Source of the DNA: CAVZTX01 sp963778375 | GTDB taxonomy: Bacteria; Chloroflexota; Ktedonobacteria; Ktedonobacterales; Ktedonobacteraceae | Length of the DNA: 64,000 bases | Direction of reading: 5' to 3' | Assembly (NCBI GenBank): GCA_963778375.1 | Contig: CAVZTX010000018.1 | Span: forward strand, 124,001-188,000 | In this document: one piece after another, positions 8,992 through 18,074 of the stretch | How the letters are laid out: every line of letters begins with the position of its first letter | Numbering within the stretch: position 1 is the stretch's first letter | Program-made: the position numbers and the translations under genes | Notes under the pieces: model-generated | Seen by the model: only the letters and a program-made list of their open reading frames with translations | Databases searched by the model: none | What the model was told of the DNA's origin: nothing

Positions 8992-10170
8992 ATGGCAAAA
9001 CCATTTACGCTTGGGATTGAAGAGGAGTTTCAGTTAGTGAACCGCGAAACGGGCCAGCTTTGTTCGTGTATTACCTCGATCTTAGAAAAAGGGACGCCGC
9101 AGTTTGAGGAGAAGCTTAAGCCTGAAATGCTTCAATCAATGGTGGAGCTGATATCTGACATTTTGCCAGATATGGCTGCTGCCCGTAAGGAATTATATGC
9201 TATGAGAGCACAGCTTGCGCGGCTAGTGGATGAGGAGGGGCTTGCGCTTATCAGTGCAGGTACGCATCCTGTTGCGCTCTGGCATCACCAGGAGAGGACG
9301 GATAAAGAGCGCTATATCGAACTGGAAGAGGAGTTTCAGGATGTTGGGCGGTCTATCTTGATCTTTGGTCTGCATGTGCATGTCGGTGTGGAAAACAAAG
9401 AGCGGGCTGTCATACTCATGAATCAACTGCGCACCTGGTTGCCACATCTACTGGCACTTTCCTCGAACTCGCCTTTCTGGACCGGACGCTTCACCGGCAT
9501 CAAGTCCTATCGCTCTATAGTCTGGAAAAGATTTCCTCGCAGTGGCATGCCCGGCATTATGCCGACCTGGGATGACTTCGATCGCTACGTGCAGACGCTC
9601 GTTGAGACAGAGTGCATAGACAATGGCAAAAAAATCTGGTGGGATATTCGCCCGCATGCCTTTTTTGATACCGTCGAGTTTCGCATCTGTGACATGCCGT
9701 CGACAATTGAAGATACACTGGCTCTTGCCGCGCTTTGCCAGGCGCTCGTTGCTAAATTGACCTGGTTGCACGAGCATGGTATGCAAGTCCACGTACTGCC
9801 ACGCGATTACCTTGAAGAGAATAAATGGCGTGCTACGCGCTATGGTCTGGATGCCGAGGTCATCGATTTCGTGCGGCGTCGCCGTTTGAGCATGCGCGAT
9901 TCCATCCATGAACTCCTAGACTTTGTAAATGATGTCGTTGACGACTTGGGGAGTCGTCGTGAGATGGATTATCTGCGCAAGCTGCTCGATGATCCGAACG
10001 GTACAGGCGCGGATCGCCAGATTGCCATCTATAAAGAGACAAATGATGTGCAGAATGTGATAGAGTTTCTGATGCAACGGACAATGGAGGATGTGAAGCT
10101 CGACTCTGAGGAGCCACTTGAGCGCATCTTAAAATTCATGCCCTTCGTAGGTGCGGGGCGCGAGCAATAG
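8992..10170 (+). CDS. carboxylate-amine ligase, YbdK/GCS2 family (glutamate-cysteine ligase type 2)
   Basis: 392 residues, usual length for the family, which joins glutamate to cysteine or another amine using ATP. Seen: the family opening FTLGIEEEFQLVN (residues 4-16), a glycine/His-rich LHVHVGVENKERAV (~125) and IRPHAFFDTVEFRICDMPST (~222), where the repeated Glu/His residues bind metal and ATP. The ATG has a GAAGGAGG site. Two F420-type oxidoreductase genes follow on the same strand, so it may belong to a thiol/F420 redox group, though YbdK members often have unproven substrates. Confidence 0.88.
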   Translation: MAKPFTLGIEEEFQLVNRETGQLCSCITSILEKGTPQFEEKLKPEMLQSMVELISDILPDMAAARKELYAMRAQLARLVDEEGLALISAGTHPVALWHHQERTDKERYIELEEEFQDVGRSILIFGLHVHVGVENKERAVILMNQLRTWLPHLLALSSNSPFWTGRFTGIKSYRSIVWKRFPRSGMPGIMPTWDDFDRYVQTLVETECIDNGKKIWWDIRPHAFFDTVEFRICDMPSTIEDTLALAALCQALVAKLTWLHEHGMQVHVLPRDYLEENKWRATRYGLDAEVIDFVRRRRLSMRDSIHELLDFVNDVVDDLGSRREMDYLRKLLDDPNGTGADRQIAIYKETNDVQNVIEFLMQRTMEDVKLDSEEPLERILKFMPFVGAGREQ

Positions 10171-10213
10171 CAGCGGACGCTTCGACAAACATATAAAGGA
10201 GAACACAATTCTT

Positions 10214-11122
10214 ATGCGACTTGGATTACAAGTTCCCAATTTTACGTGGCCCAACGGTCAGAGCGACCTTGGCGATACCTTTGGACTGATAGCAGAGCGA
10301 GCCGAACGGGCGGGTTTGTATAGTTTATGGGTTATGGATCACTTTTTCCAGATCCCAAATGTAGGCCCGGTTGAAAATGAGATGCTCGAAGGATGGAGCG
10401 CGCTCGCCTTTGCTGCTGGGCATACAAACCGTATTAAGCTTGGTACAATGGTTACTGGCGTCACCTACCGCTATCCGGGCCTGCTGGTTAAGACGGCAAC
10501 GACTCTGGATGTGCTTTCACATGGGCGTGCCTATCTTGGCATTGGTGCGGCCTGGAACGAGCAGGAGCATCGCGGGTTAGGTGTGCCGTTTCCACCTTTG
10601 GCGGAGCGTTTCGAGCGCCTGGAAGAGACGCTTCAGATCGCTCACCAGATGTGGGCGGGTGACGAAAAGCCTTACGAGGGGAAATACTATCAGCTTGAAC
10701 GACCGCTCAATTCACCACGATCAGTGCAGCAGCCACATCCGCCTATCCTGATTGGCGGCACCGGGGAGAAGAAAACCTTGCGGTTGGTTGCACAGTATGG
10801 TGATGCTTGCAATCTTTTTGCACGCCTTGGCAAGGAGCAGCTACAGCATAAGTTGGATGTATTGCGCGAACATTGTCAGGCGGTGAAACGGCCATACGAG
10901 CAGATTGAGAAGACAACGCTCAGCTCATACAACCTGACGCGAGATGGTCGCAATGGAACAACGACTCCGTCAGCACTGATTGAAGAGTTCGGCCAACTGG
11001 CGGCAATGGGCATCGATCAGGCCATCTTCAGTCTCCAGAATGTGTCCGAAATCGAACCGTTTGATCTGCTGGCAACTGAGATTGTTCCGGCAGTAGAGAA
11101 GATACAGGTGGCTGGACGCTAA
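10214..11122 (+). CDS. LLM-class (luciferase-like) oxidoreductase, probably F420-dependent
   Basis: 302-residue TIM-barrel flavin/F420 enzyme. Seen: MRLGLQVPNFTWPNG start, FGLIAERAERAGLYSLWVMD (first helix and strand), HFFQIP, MVTGVTYRYPG, LGIGAAWNEQEHRGLGVPFP and PILIGGTGEKKTLRL, all typical of the LLM family subgroup that uses F420. The frame is open further upstream, but the ATG at 10214 has AAAGGAGAAC in front and begins exactly at the first beta strand, so I use it. It follows the ligase gene by 43 nt. Its substrate is unknown. The neighbouring fgd could regenerate the reduced F420 it would need. Confidence 0.85.
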   Translation: MRLGLQVPNFTWPNGQSDLGDTFGLIAERAERAGLYSLWVMDHFFQIPNVGPVENEMLEGWSALAFAAGHTNRIKLGTMVTGVTYRYPGLLVKTATTLDVLSHGRAYLGIGAAWNEQEHRGLGVPFPPLAERFERLEETLQIAHQMWAGDEKPYEGKYYQLERPLNSPRSVQQPHPPILIGGTGEKKTLRLVAQYGDACNLFARLGKEQLQHKLDVLREHCQAVKRPYEQIEKTTLSSYNLTRDGRNGTTTPSALIEEFGQLAAMGIDQAIFSLQNVSEIEPFDLLATEIVPAVEKIQVAGR

Positions 11123-11169
11123 CCTTTCGTGTTCCATTGTATCTTGCGTAATCGTACAATGCAGGCTCA

Positions 11170-11203
11170 AGCAAATGCCCTTACAAAAGTGAGGGCATTT
11201 GCT
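11170..11203 (+). terminator. strong hairpin between the LLM gene and fgd
   Basis: Perfect 12-bp stem AGCAAATGCCCT / AGGGCATTTGCT with a 10-nt loop, followed by GTATTAT rather than a clean T-run. It probably terminates or attenuates the ligase-LLM transcript before fgd. Confidence 0.5.
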
Positions 11204-11295
11204 GTATTATGCATAAAACTATACTTGGCGTCTATGGCGTACAATGACCAGTAGACAATGCAGACACCCTAAAAGGGAGAGAAAGAGAAAAAATT

Positions 11296-12309
11296 ATGGC
11301 AACACATCCATTAAAATTTGGATATAAGGCATCGGCGGAGCAATTCGGGCCGCGCCAACTTCTGAACTTCGCGACGGAGGCGGAGGAGAACGGCTTTGAT
11401 AGTGTGTGGATCAGTGATCATTTCCAGCCGTGGCGGCATACTAATGGGCACGCGCCATTTGCGCTCTCATGGTTGGGTGCGGCGGGAGAGCGCACGAAAC
11501 GCGTGATTCTGGGTACCAGCGTTTTGACGCCCACATTTCGGTACCAACCAGCCATCGTTGCACAAGCGTTTGGGACGTTGGGCGCGCTCTATCCCGGTCG
11601 CATAATCTTAGGTGTTGGATCGGGTGAGTCGCTCAACGAGGTCGCGGTCACTGCCAGCGAATGGCCCGCAACAAAAGAGCGGTTGGCGCGACTGCGTGAG
11701 GCTGTGGATCTGATCCGCCATCTGTGGTCGGATGAACTGGTGACGTATGAAGGCCAGTATTATCGCACGCTTAAGGCCACTATCTATGATAAGCCCGATC
11801 AGCCCGTTCCCATCTATATCAGCGCGGGTGGACCTGTGGCCGCGAAATATGTGGGCCGGGCAGGAGACGGGTTTATCTGTACATCCGGCAAAGGGGATGA
11901 ACTGTATCGCGATCAACTGTTGCCAGCCCTGGAAGAAGGCGCAAAGGCAGCCGGTCGTGATCCTTCCACAATTGAGCGTACTATTGAGGTTAAGGTCTCG
12001 TTTGATAGAGATAAAGAGCGAGCACTGGCCGATACACGCATCTGGGCTGCTCTGGCTTTGCCAGCCGAGGAGAAGGTAGGTATTCATGATCCGCGTGAGA
12101 TGGAGAGAAGAGCGGAGGAGGTAGCAGACCAGGCGCACCGCCGCTGGCTCGTTTCAAGCGATCCAGAGGAACATGTGGAGCAGGTTGGGCACTATATTGA
12201 ACTTGGCTTCACGCACCTGATATTCCATGCTCCTGGCGACGACCAATCACGTTTCCTCCGCTTGTATGCCCAGGAAATTCTGCCGAGACTGCGCAAACGG
12301 TGGGGATAA
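11296..12309 (+). CDS. fgd: F420-dependent glucose-6-phosphate dehydrogenase
   Basis: Oxidises glucose-6-phosphate to 6-phosphogluconolactone and reduces coenzyme F420. 337 residues, the same length class as mycobacterial FGD1. Close family landmarks are visible: LKFGYKASAEQFGPRQLLN at the start, WISDHFQPWRHTNGHAPF (catalytic His and Trp of the F420/sugar pocket, ~38-55), LGTSVLTPTFRYQPAIVAQA (~73-92), GVGSGESLNEV (~113) and ISAGGPVAAKYVGRAGDGFI (~176-195). The ATG has a purine-rich site. It lies after a hairpin terminator, so it probably has its own promoter. It implies that the host makes F420. Confidence 0.92.
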   Translation: MATHPLKFGYKASAEQFGPRQLLNFATEAEENGFDSVWISDHFQPWRHTNGHAPFALSWLGAAGERTKRVILGTSVLTPTFRYQPAIVAQAFGTLGALYPGRIILGVGSGESLNEVAVTASEWPATKERLARLREAVDLIRHLWSDELVTYEGQYYRTLKATIYDKPDQPVPIYISAGGPVAAKYVGRAGDGFICTSGKGDELYRDQLLPALEEGAKAAGRDPSTIERTIEVKVSFDRDKERALADTRIWAALALPAEEKVGIHDPREMERRAEEVADQAHRRWLVSSDPEEHVEQVGHYIELGFTHLIFHAPGDDQSRFLRLYAQEILPRLRKRWG

Positions 12310-12315
12310 TCCCTG

Positions 12316-12343
12316 ATTGGCTCTTGCATTCATGCCAATTTTC
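12316..12343 (+). terminator. possible weak terminator after fgd
   Basis: A 6-bp stem ATTGGC / GCCAAT with a 12-nt loop followed by TTTC, directly after the fgd stop. The stem is short, so the call is tentative. Confidence 0.3.
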
Positions 12344-12401
12344 AGTCAAGATTGATGATACGGGGCTTTTCTTCAGCTTTTAGTACTATATTTCTGGAGG
12401 C

Positions 12402-12860
12402 ATGAGCATGGCCCACGAATGGAGACGAGGCGACTATCTTATCAGCACGGACAACAGTCGATTGGATCTCGCGGTAATCCATGGTTTTATTACGACCTCT
12501 TACTGGGCACCGGGCATTCCTATGGAGACTGTGAAGCGATCCATCGAGCACTCTCTGGCGTTTGGGGTGTACAAGGAGTGGTCGCAGGTTGGCTTTGCCA
12601 GGGTGATTACTGATTACGCTACGTTTGCCTACATTGGGGATGTCTTCATTTTGGAAGAGTATCGTGGGCAAGGTCTGAGCAAATGGCTGATGGAGGTGAT
12701 TGCTGCCCATCCTGATCTCCAGGGATTGCGCAGATGGCTGCTGCTCACCCGTGATGCTCATAACTTGTATAGGAAGACCGGTTTCACCGAGCCGAGGACT
12801 CCCGAGAGGTATATGGAGAAGTTCTTCCCGAATGTGTATGAGAGGACAGCGAAAGAGTAG
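12402..12860 (+). CDS. GNAT family N-acetyltransferase
   Basis: 152 residues with a GCN5-type fold. Seen: the central strand ATFAYIGDVFILEEYRGQGL, where R-G-Q-G-L (~residues 90-94) is the acetyl-CoA pyrophosphate-binding loop (Q/R-x-x-G-x-G/A), and the final motif DAHNLYRKTGF (~125), the usual beta-bulge and helix of GNATs. Two starts are possible: ATG 12402 lies close to the GGAGG site, while ATG 12408 has better spacing. The substrate is unknown; close relatives are annotated only as general acetyltransferases. It converges with the next gene. Confidence 0.85.
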   Translation: MSMAHEWRRGDYLISTDNSRLDLAVIHGFITTSYWAPGIPMETVKRSIEHSLAFGVYKEWSQVGFARVITDYATFAYIGDVFILEEYRGQGLSKWLMEVIAAHPDLQGLRRWLLLTRDAHNLYRKTGFTEPRTPERYMEKFFPNVYERTAKE

Positions 12861-12875
12861 AGGGAGTAAGCATTC

Positions 12876-14051
12876 TCATACAAGTGCTGCTACCCTTTCG
12901 CAAAAGCGCTCAACCTCTTCTTCTGTGTTGTAGTAATGCACGGATGCTCGTACGAGGGACGTGAAGCCCCGTGCCTCCATATCAAGGAGCGTGGAACTGC
13001 GTCTGGTTACTGAGACATTGATGTTCTGCTGGGCGAGTTTCCGCTGGATCTCATCGGGGTCTTTTCCCTCAACGCTGAACGTGACGATGCCGCATTGGGT
13101 GACGCCGCGATCTCGTACGATGACGCCGGGGAGTGGGCTGAGTTGGGTGCGAAGGGCGTAGGCCAGGGTTTTTATGCGCCGCCAGGTTGTATCTAGGCCC
13201 CAGTGTATTGCGTAATCGATGGCGATACCCAGGCCAATTTTGCCAGCGTAGTTTGTCTCCCAGTTTTCAAAGCGACGGGCGTCAGGACGTATTTCATAGC
13301 GGTCTGGTGCTACCCACTCAGCCGCGTGCAGGTCGAGGAAGGGTGGTTCGAGTTGTTCGAGGATGCTGCGTTTGATGTAGAGGAAGCCGGTTCCACGCGG
13401 GCCACGCAGATATTTGCGGCCTGTGGCTGAGAGCATGTCGCAGCCGATGGTATTGACATCAATTGGCATTTGGCCGACGGATTGGCAGGCATCAACGAGG
13501 AAGAGGATACCTGCCTGCTGTGCAATCTTGCCCACTTCGGCAATAGGATTGACGAGTCCACCGTTGGTTGGCACATGGGTGATGGCGATTAGCTTGACAC
13601 GATCATCGATGGCGTTGCGGAGTGCTTCAAGCGAGATTTGGCCGTGAGGGTCGTTGGGAATGACTTCGACGGTTGCGCCGATTTTCTGAGCAACCTGGAG
13701 GAAGGCGATATAGTTGCTGGCATATTCGGCCATAGCTGTGAGTATGCGATCTCCGGGATGTAGAGGGATAGAATAGAAGGCCATATCCCAGGCGCGAGTT
13801 GCATTCTCTACTACCGCGATTTCGTCACGTGAGCAACCGATGAGCGCGGCGGCAGCATCGTACACGTGCTCAATAGCAGCATCTGCACGCTCTGCCGCTT
13901 CGTAGCCTCCAATCTGCGCCTCGAGTTGTAGATGGGCAATGGTGGCATCGAGGACCGGCTGAGGCATGAGGGATGCGCCTGCATTATTAAAATGCAGGAC
14001 GTTTTTGCAGCCGGGTGTGTCGTTACGAGCGCGTTGAAGATCAAATGGCAT
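12876..14051 (-). CDS. aminotransferase class V / cysteine desulfurase-like PLP enzyme
   Basis: 391-residue fold type I PLP enzyme. Seen: LHFNNAGASLMPQPVLDA (N-terminal substrate loop), VENATRAWDMAF (~83), THVPTNGGLVNPI (~162), LVDACQSVGQMPID (PLP-pyridine Asp, ~190) and SATGRKYLRGPRGTG, where Lys forms the Schiff base (~215). The closest recognisable groups are IscS/SufS-like desulfurases, isopenicillin-N-epimerase-like enzymes and the ergothioneine C-S lyase EgtE. The GRKYLRGPRG context is like EgtE, but no egtB or egtD is in view. The ATG at 14051 with AAGGAT is preferred to the upstream GTG at 14066. Confidence 0.8.
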   Translation of the reverse strand: MPFDLQRARNDTPGCKNVLHFNNAGASLMPQPVLDATIAHLQLEAQIGGYEAAERADAAIEHVYDAAAALIGCSRDEIAVVENATRAWDMAFYSIPLHPGDRILTAMAEYASNYIAFLQVAQKIGATVEVIPNDPHGQISLEALRNAIDDRVKLIAITHVPTNGGLVNPIAEVGKIAQQAGILFLVDACQSVGQMPIDVNTIGCDMLSATGRKYLRGPRGTGFLYIKRSILEQLEPPFLDLHAAEWVAPDRYEIRPDARRFENWETNYAGKIGLGIAIDYAIHWGLDTTWRRIKTLAYALRTQLSPLPGVIVRDRGVTQCGIVTFSVEGKDPDEIQRKLAQQNINVSVTRRSSTLLDMEARGFTSLVRASVHYYNTEEEVERFCERVAALV

Positions 14052-14362
14052 TGCTTTATCCTTCACTGATGATTACCTATAAAAACCTGAGGAATGCGCC
14101 TCTCCGCGCCAGTGTGGAGAGGGCATGATCTCTCGGGTCCCCGCGAGCATGAGCTAGAAGACGGCATTATGACGCTTGTATCAGTTGTGTCTGATGTTTC
14201 AGTTGTTTCAGTTGTTTCACTTGTTTCAGAACGATTTCTCACGGGGATGCAATCCATCGGACCTCTACGGATGGGAAGGTATCGCTTTGCTTGCCAGACA
14301 AGGGTAATTCGCCAACGATATCTGTACAGGATAAAACGTGTGTCACAACAGGTAGAGCAACT
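14052..14362. other. 311-bp intergenic stretch with a 9-bp tandem repeat
   Basis: No gene seen. It holds a 7-bp-stem hairpin (CCTCTCC / GGAGAGG, about 14099-14122) and four tandem 9-bp units TGTTTCAGT (14195-14230). The preceding bases are a degenerate extra unit. Confidence 0.4.
14195..14230. repeat. 4 x 9-bp tandem repeat
   Basis: Units TGTTTCAGT, TGTTTCAGT, TGTTTCACT, TGTTTCAGA in a row. The cause is probably slippage; no function is apparent. Confidence 0.7.
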
Positions 14363-14800
14363 TTAACCAATGTTGATGCTTGTACGGCCCTGTCCGGTTG
14401 GCGGCATGTTGGGGCCAGCGCCTACCCAGCGTATAGCTGTTCCGATAGCAGTCACTTCCATCCACTCGTTGTTGTGCATGAATTCTATGTTGATATCGAC
14501 GCCGATTACCCCATCTGCCCCGAGTTGATCTGCCTCGTATTGCATGCGGCTGAGGGCCAGTTCGCGAGCTTGATACATTAATTGAGAGTATTCGCGCAGT
14601 TCTCCCTGGAAGTTGCCCTTGATGCCAACTAACCAGTTGCGAATCGCTCCCATAGAGTAGATGCAGTTGCCTATCACGAGGCCCATCGGTTGAAAGCCTT
14701 TATCGACGACAAGCCAGAATTCTTGTCCTGATAGATCAGAGGTAAAAGCGCGGCCTCGATAGCCAGGTCTTACTTCCATTGCGTTGCGTGGATCGGCCAT
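14363..14800 (-). CDS. YbjQ/UPF0145-like heavy-metal-binding-domain protein
   Basis: 145 residues. The core matches the YbjQ (DUF74) family: GFQPMGLVIGNCIYSM, then ARELALSRMQYEADQLGADGVIGVDINIEF (split by family-typical helix and strand; G-A-D-G-V-I-G-V-D is the hallmark). Members form pentamers; the function is not established despite the domain name. The ATG at 14800 has AAAGGAAG in front. It is divergent from mutS and the two share a 190-bp promoter region. The 20 C-terminal residues are Pro/Gly-rich and probably disordered. Confidence 0.8.
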   Translation of the reverse strand: MADPRNAMEVRPGYRGRAFTSDLSGQEFWLVVDKGFQPMGLVIGNCIYSMGAIRNWLVGIKGNFQGELREYSQLMYQARELALSRMQYEADQLGADGVIGVDINIEFMHNNEWMEVTAIGTAIRWVGAGPNMPPTGQGRTSINIG

Positions 14801-14908
14801 AGTGTCTTCCTTTCGTGTCGTACTTCAGTAAGAACGAATATCGATGGTTGCTAGCATATGGCACTGAACGGATAATGTCAACCATAAATTTTCTTTCGGT
14901 ACCGCTTT

Positions 14909-14937
14909 TTGACAAGCTGGACGGAATAGAGTAAAGT
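14909..14937 (+). promoter_or_regulatory. mutS: sigma70-type promoter for mutS
   Basis: TTGACA (14909-14914), 17-bp spacer, TAAAGT (14932-14937), about 50 nt upstream of the mutS start. Good consensus and spacing. Confidence 0.6.
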
Positions 14938-14992
14938 ACAGATGTTTCAGTCGAAACGGGCATAAAAGTAGAACAGCGCAGAGAGAAGATAG

Positions 14993-17698
14993 ATGTCAAC
15001 GCCATCCCGTAGACAATATTTACAAATCAAAAGCCAGTATCCCGATGCTATCCTTTTATACCAGATTGGGGATTTCTACGAAACCTTCGACGAGGATGCA
15101 CGCATTACGGCACGGGAGCTACAGATTGTAGAGACAACCAAGTCCTTTGGTGAAGGTGAGCGGGTACCACTGGCAGGTATACCTGTGCACGCGCTGGAGA
15201 ATTATATGGGCAAACTCGTGGCACGCGGGTACAAGGTAGCGATTTGCGACCAGATTGGCGAAGTAGGCAAGGGTCCGGTTGACCGGGCGGTGACGCGCAT
15301 TCTGACGGCGGGTACGCTTTCTGAGCCGAATCTCTTGCCTGTGCGCCAAAACAATTATCTGGTGGCGATTGCTCCTGCACGTTTCCAGACGGGACTGGCG
15401 ACGGTAGATGTGAGTACGGGCGAATTTATGGTGACATGGTTTACGCCTGAGGAGTTGCCTGCTGCTTTGGAGGCGGAACTGCAGCGTCTGGCTCCTGCCG
15501 AGTGCCTCCTTGTCGAAGGAAGCCGATCCGATGCCTATCACCTTCCTTCTAAGACGATGACGGTGACGCATTGCCCGCCCTATTTCTTTGAGTTGGAGGC
15601 GGCACGGGCGCGGATGTGCAAACTTTTTAAAGTGCAGTCGCTCGAGGCGTATGGATGCGCGCAATCTCCGCAGGCTATTGCAGCGGCGGGGGCAATTGTT
15701 GCATATCTGGAGAAGATGAATGGAAATCTCCTTTCGCTTTTAACGGGTTTGCGCTCATATCGCACGATGAGCTATATGGTGCTGGATGCACATACACAGC
15801 GCAATCTTGATCTGTTGCAGGGGGCGCGAAGCAATTCTACGCAGGGCAGTTTGCTAGGTGTGTTGGATCGAACGCTCACGCCGATGGGTGCAAGGCTGTT
15901 ACGGCGAACAATCACACAGCCGCTACTTGATCTAAGCCAGCTTGAAGCTCGCCTGGAGAGTGTTGAAGAACTTTACGAGAGTCCAGCGATGCGCAGCCGT
16001 TTCACAATGTGCTTGCAGAAGTTGGGCGATTTGGAGCGTATCGCGGGGCGGGTGCGGCAGGGAAGCGCGATATTGCGTGAGGTGCTGGCGCTGCGAGAGT
16101 ACCTGCTGAAAATGCCGCAGTTGGCCGAGCTTCTGCGCGGTTGTAATAGTTCTCTGCTTTTAGAACTGGCCGATGAACTGGATGCCTGCCCGCAGGTGAC
16201 GGAGTTGGTCGGTAAGGCGCTGACACGTGCGGCCGAGGGTGATGGACAAGAAGACGATGGACGTCTGATACGTGCAGGCTTTCATGCTGAACTCGATGAA
16301 CTGATCGCCTCAATTCGCGATTCGCGCCGCTGGATTATCTCACTGGAGGCCCGGGAACGGGAGCGCACAGGTATTGCCAAGCTCAAGGTGGGTTTCAACA
16401 AGGTCTTTGGCTACTACATTGAGATCAACAATGGGAAGCTGGACATGGTTCCATCTGACTATATGCGCAAGCAGACGCTGGTTAACGCGGAACAATTCAT
16501 CACGCCTGAACTTAAGGAGCACGAGGCGCGTATCCTGAGCGCGGAAGAGCGCATCGAAGAGATGGAGCGCAGCATTTACGCCGATATCTTGCGGCAACTG
16601 AGCGTCTACTATCCCCAGATGATGACAACTGCTACGGCTATAGCACGAGTCGATGTACTCTTAAGCCTTGCGGAGGTCGCGGCGCATCAAGGCTATGTGC
16701 GGCCGCATTTGGAGCAGGGCAGCGCGATAGAGATTAGCGGCGGGCGACATCCGGTGGTCGAGTACGCACTGGATGGAGATGTCTTCATTCCGAATGATAC
16801 GTCGCTGAAGGCAGATGATGGGGCACGAATCTTGTTGTTGACGGGACCGAATATGGCGGGCAAGTCAACGTATTTACGCCAGGTGGCGTTGATTACGCTC
16901 TTAGCGCAGATTGGCAGTTTTGTGCCCGCCCGCAGCGCACGCATTGGGCTGGTAGATCGCATCTTTACGCGTGTGGGTGCCGAAGATGATATCGCTTCTG
17001 GCAAGAGTACGTTCATGGTAGAGATGGAGGAGACGGCAACGATTCTGCATCACGCGACGCGCCATAGTCTAATTATCCTCAACGAAATTGGTCGGGGAAC
17101 GAGCACTTACGATGGGCTGGCAATTGCACGAGCGGTCGTTGAGCACCTGCATAATGTGGCGGGCGCACGCACACTCTTTGCTACCCATTACCACGAACTG
17201 ACCTCGCTGGCCGATGAGTTGCCACACCTGCGCGTCTATACTATGGCGATCAGCGAAGACGAGCAGAAGGAAGTAGTTTTTCTGCATCGTGTAACACCCG
17301 GCTCGCTTGGACGGAGTTACGGCGTGCATGTGGCAAAACTGGCGGGTATGCCGCCGAGCATTGTGCAACGGGCGGAGGAGGTCCTGAAGCAACTGGAGCT
17401 TGGGAATGTAGTGGTTCCCATTGCGGATGCCAGGCCATCCCTACATACTTTATCGGCACAAAATGGGCACGACTTAATACTGTATGGAGATGATAGATTG
17501 ATGGTTGCGGATGGTAATGGACGTTATGGAGCCTATGAATGGCAAAGTGAGGAGGCGCGTTTAGTGGCACAAAGGCTTGAAACGGTCGATGGTGCCGAGG
17601 GTGATCTGGATATGGTTGATGTGTGCGCGATTACGCCATTGGATGCGCTGAATTTGTTGTTTGTAATGCAGAAGAAGAGGAATAAATCTCGGAAGTGA
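14993..17698 (+). CDS. mutS: DNA mismatch repair protein MutS
   Basis: Mismatch-recognition ATPase of 901 residues. Seen: GDFYETF (residues 26-32), where Phe28 and Glu30 are the F-x-E mismatch-reading pair; connector and lever domains in the middle; FNKVFGYYIEI (~467), a clamp/lever landmark; Walker A GPNMAGKSTYLRQVA (~618); Walker B region LIILNEIGRGTSTYDGLA (~690); and the FATHYHEL motif (~727). The C-terminal ~60 residues are variable. The start follows GAGAGAAG. mutL lies downstream on the same strand, but a toxin-antitoxin pair separates the two. Confidence 0.97.
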   Translation: MSTPSRRQYLQIKSQYPDAILLYQIGDFYETFDEDARITARELQIVETTKSFGEGERVPLAGIPVHALENYMGKLVARGYKVAICDQIGEVGKGPVDRAVTRILTAGTLSEPNLLPVRQNNYLVAIAPARFQTGLATVDVSTGEFMVTWFTPEELPAALEAELQRLAPAECLLVEGSRSDAYHLPSKTMTVTHCPPYFFELEAARARMCKLFKVQSLEAYGCAQSPQAIAAAGAIVAYLEKMNGNLLSLLTGLRSYRTMSYMVLDAHTQRNLDLLQGARSNSTQGSLLGVLDRTLTPMGARLLRRTITQPLLDLSQLEARLESVEELYESPAMRSRFTMCLQKLGDLERIAGRVRQGSAILREVLALREYLLKMPQLAELLRGCNSSLLLELADELDACPQVTELVGKALTRAAEGDGQEDDGRLIRAGFHAELDELIASIRDSRRWIISLEARERERTGIAKLKVGFNKVFGYYIEINNGKLDMVPSDYMRKQTLVNAEQFITPELKEHEARILSAEERIEEMERSIYADILRQLSVYYPQMMTTATAIARVDVLLSLAEVAAHQGYVRPHLEQGSAIEISGGRHPVVEYALDGDVFIPNDTSLKADDGARILLLTGPNMAGKSTYLRQVALITLLAQIGSFVPARSARIGLVDRIFTRVGAEDDIASGKSTFMVEMEETATILHHATRHSLIILNEIGRGTSTYDGLAIARAVVEHLHNVAGARTLFATHYHELTSLADELPHLRVYTMAISEDEQKEVVFLHRVTPGSLGRSYGVHVAKLAGMPPSIVQRAEEVLKQLELGNVVVPIADARPSLHTLSAQNGHDLILYGDDRLMVADGNGRYGAYEWQSEEARLVAQRLETVDGAEGDLDMVDVCAITPLDALNLLFVMQKKRNKSRK

Positions 17699-17742
17699 AG
17701 TTGCTGCCGAGCGACTGCAAGAGGCTGCTCCGTATATCTAGA

Positions 17743-17778
17743 TTGCAAAAAGAGATATTAACTACTATACTGTAGTTA
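17743..17778 (+). promoter_or_regulatory. promoter with operator-like palindrome for the toxin-antitoxin pair
   Basis: TTGCAA (17743-17748), 17-bp spacer, TATACT (17766-17771). The -10 is the loop of a perfect inverted repeat TAACTAC / GTAGTTA (17759-17778). A repressor bound there would block the -10, as expected for an antitoxin that controls its own operon. Confidence 0.55.
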
Positions 17779-17804
17779 CGATTTCGGCTACAGAGGAGGC
17801 AGTT

Positions 17805-18074
17805 ATGAAGACTATTGGAGCACAGGAATTAACAGAACGTATTGACGAGATTTTGCGTATGGTTGAGGAGAGAGGCGAGACTTTCGAGATCAGTGATCAT
17901 GGTAAGATCATTGCACGTATGGTGCCCGTGAGTGAACCGCAACCAGTCATTAAGCCAGATCTAATACCTTTTTGGGAAAAGATGGAGCAGCTAGCTGCTG
18001 AAATTGGCTCCTACTTACCAGATAAAAAAGTGGATGCCGTTGAAATAGTACGTGAGGGAAGACGTGAGTTTTAA
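17805..18074 (+). CDS. Phd/YefM-type antitoxin
   Basis: 89 residues. The N-terminal half fits the Phd/YefM DNA-binding fold: MKTIGAQELTERIDEILRMV, then FEISDHGKIIARMVP (~residues 27-41, the I-x-x-x-G-K/R-x-x-A-x-L/M-x-P landmark). The acidic C-terminal half would wrap the toxin. GAGGAGG precedes the ATG. The stop codon overlaps the toxin start as TAATG, so the two are translated in a coupled way. It sits 106 nt after mutS. Confidence 0.87.
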   Translation: MKTIGAQELTERIDEILRMVEERGETFEISDHGKIIARMVPVSEPQPVIKPDLIPFWEKMEQLAAEIGSYLPDKKVDAVEIVREGRREF

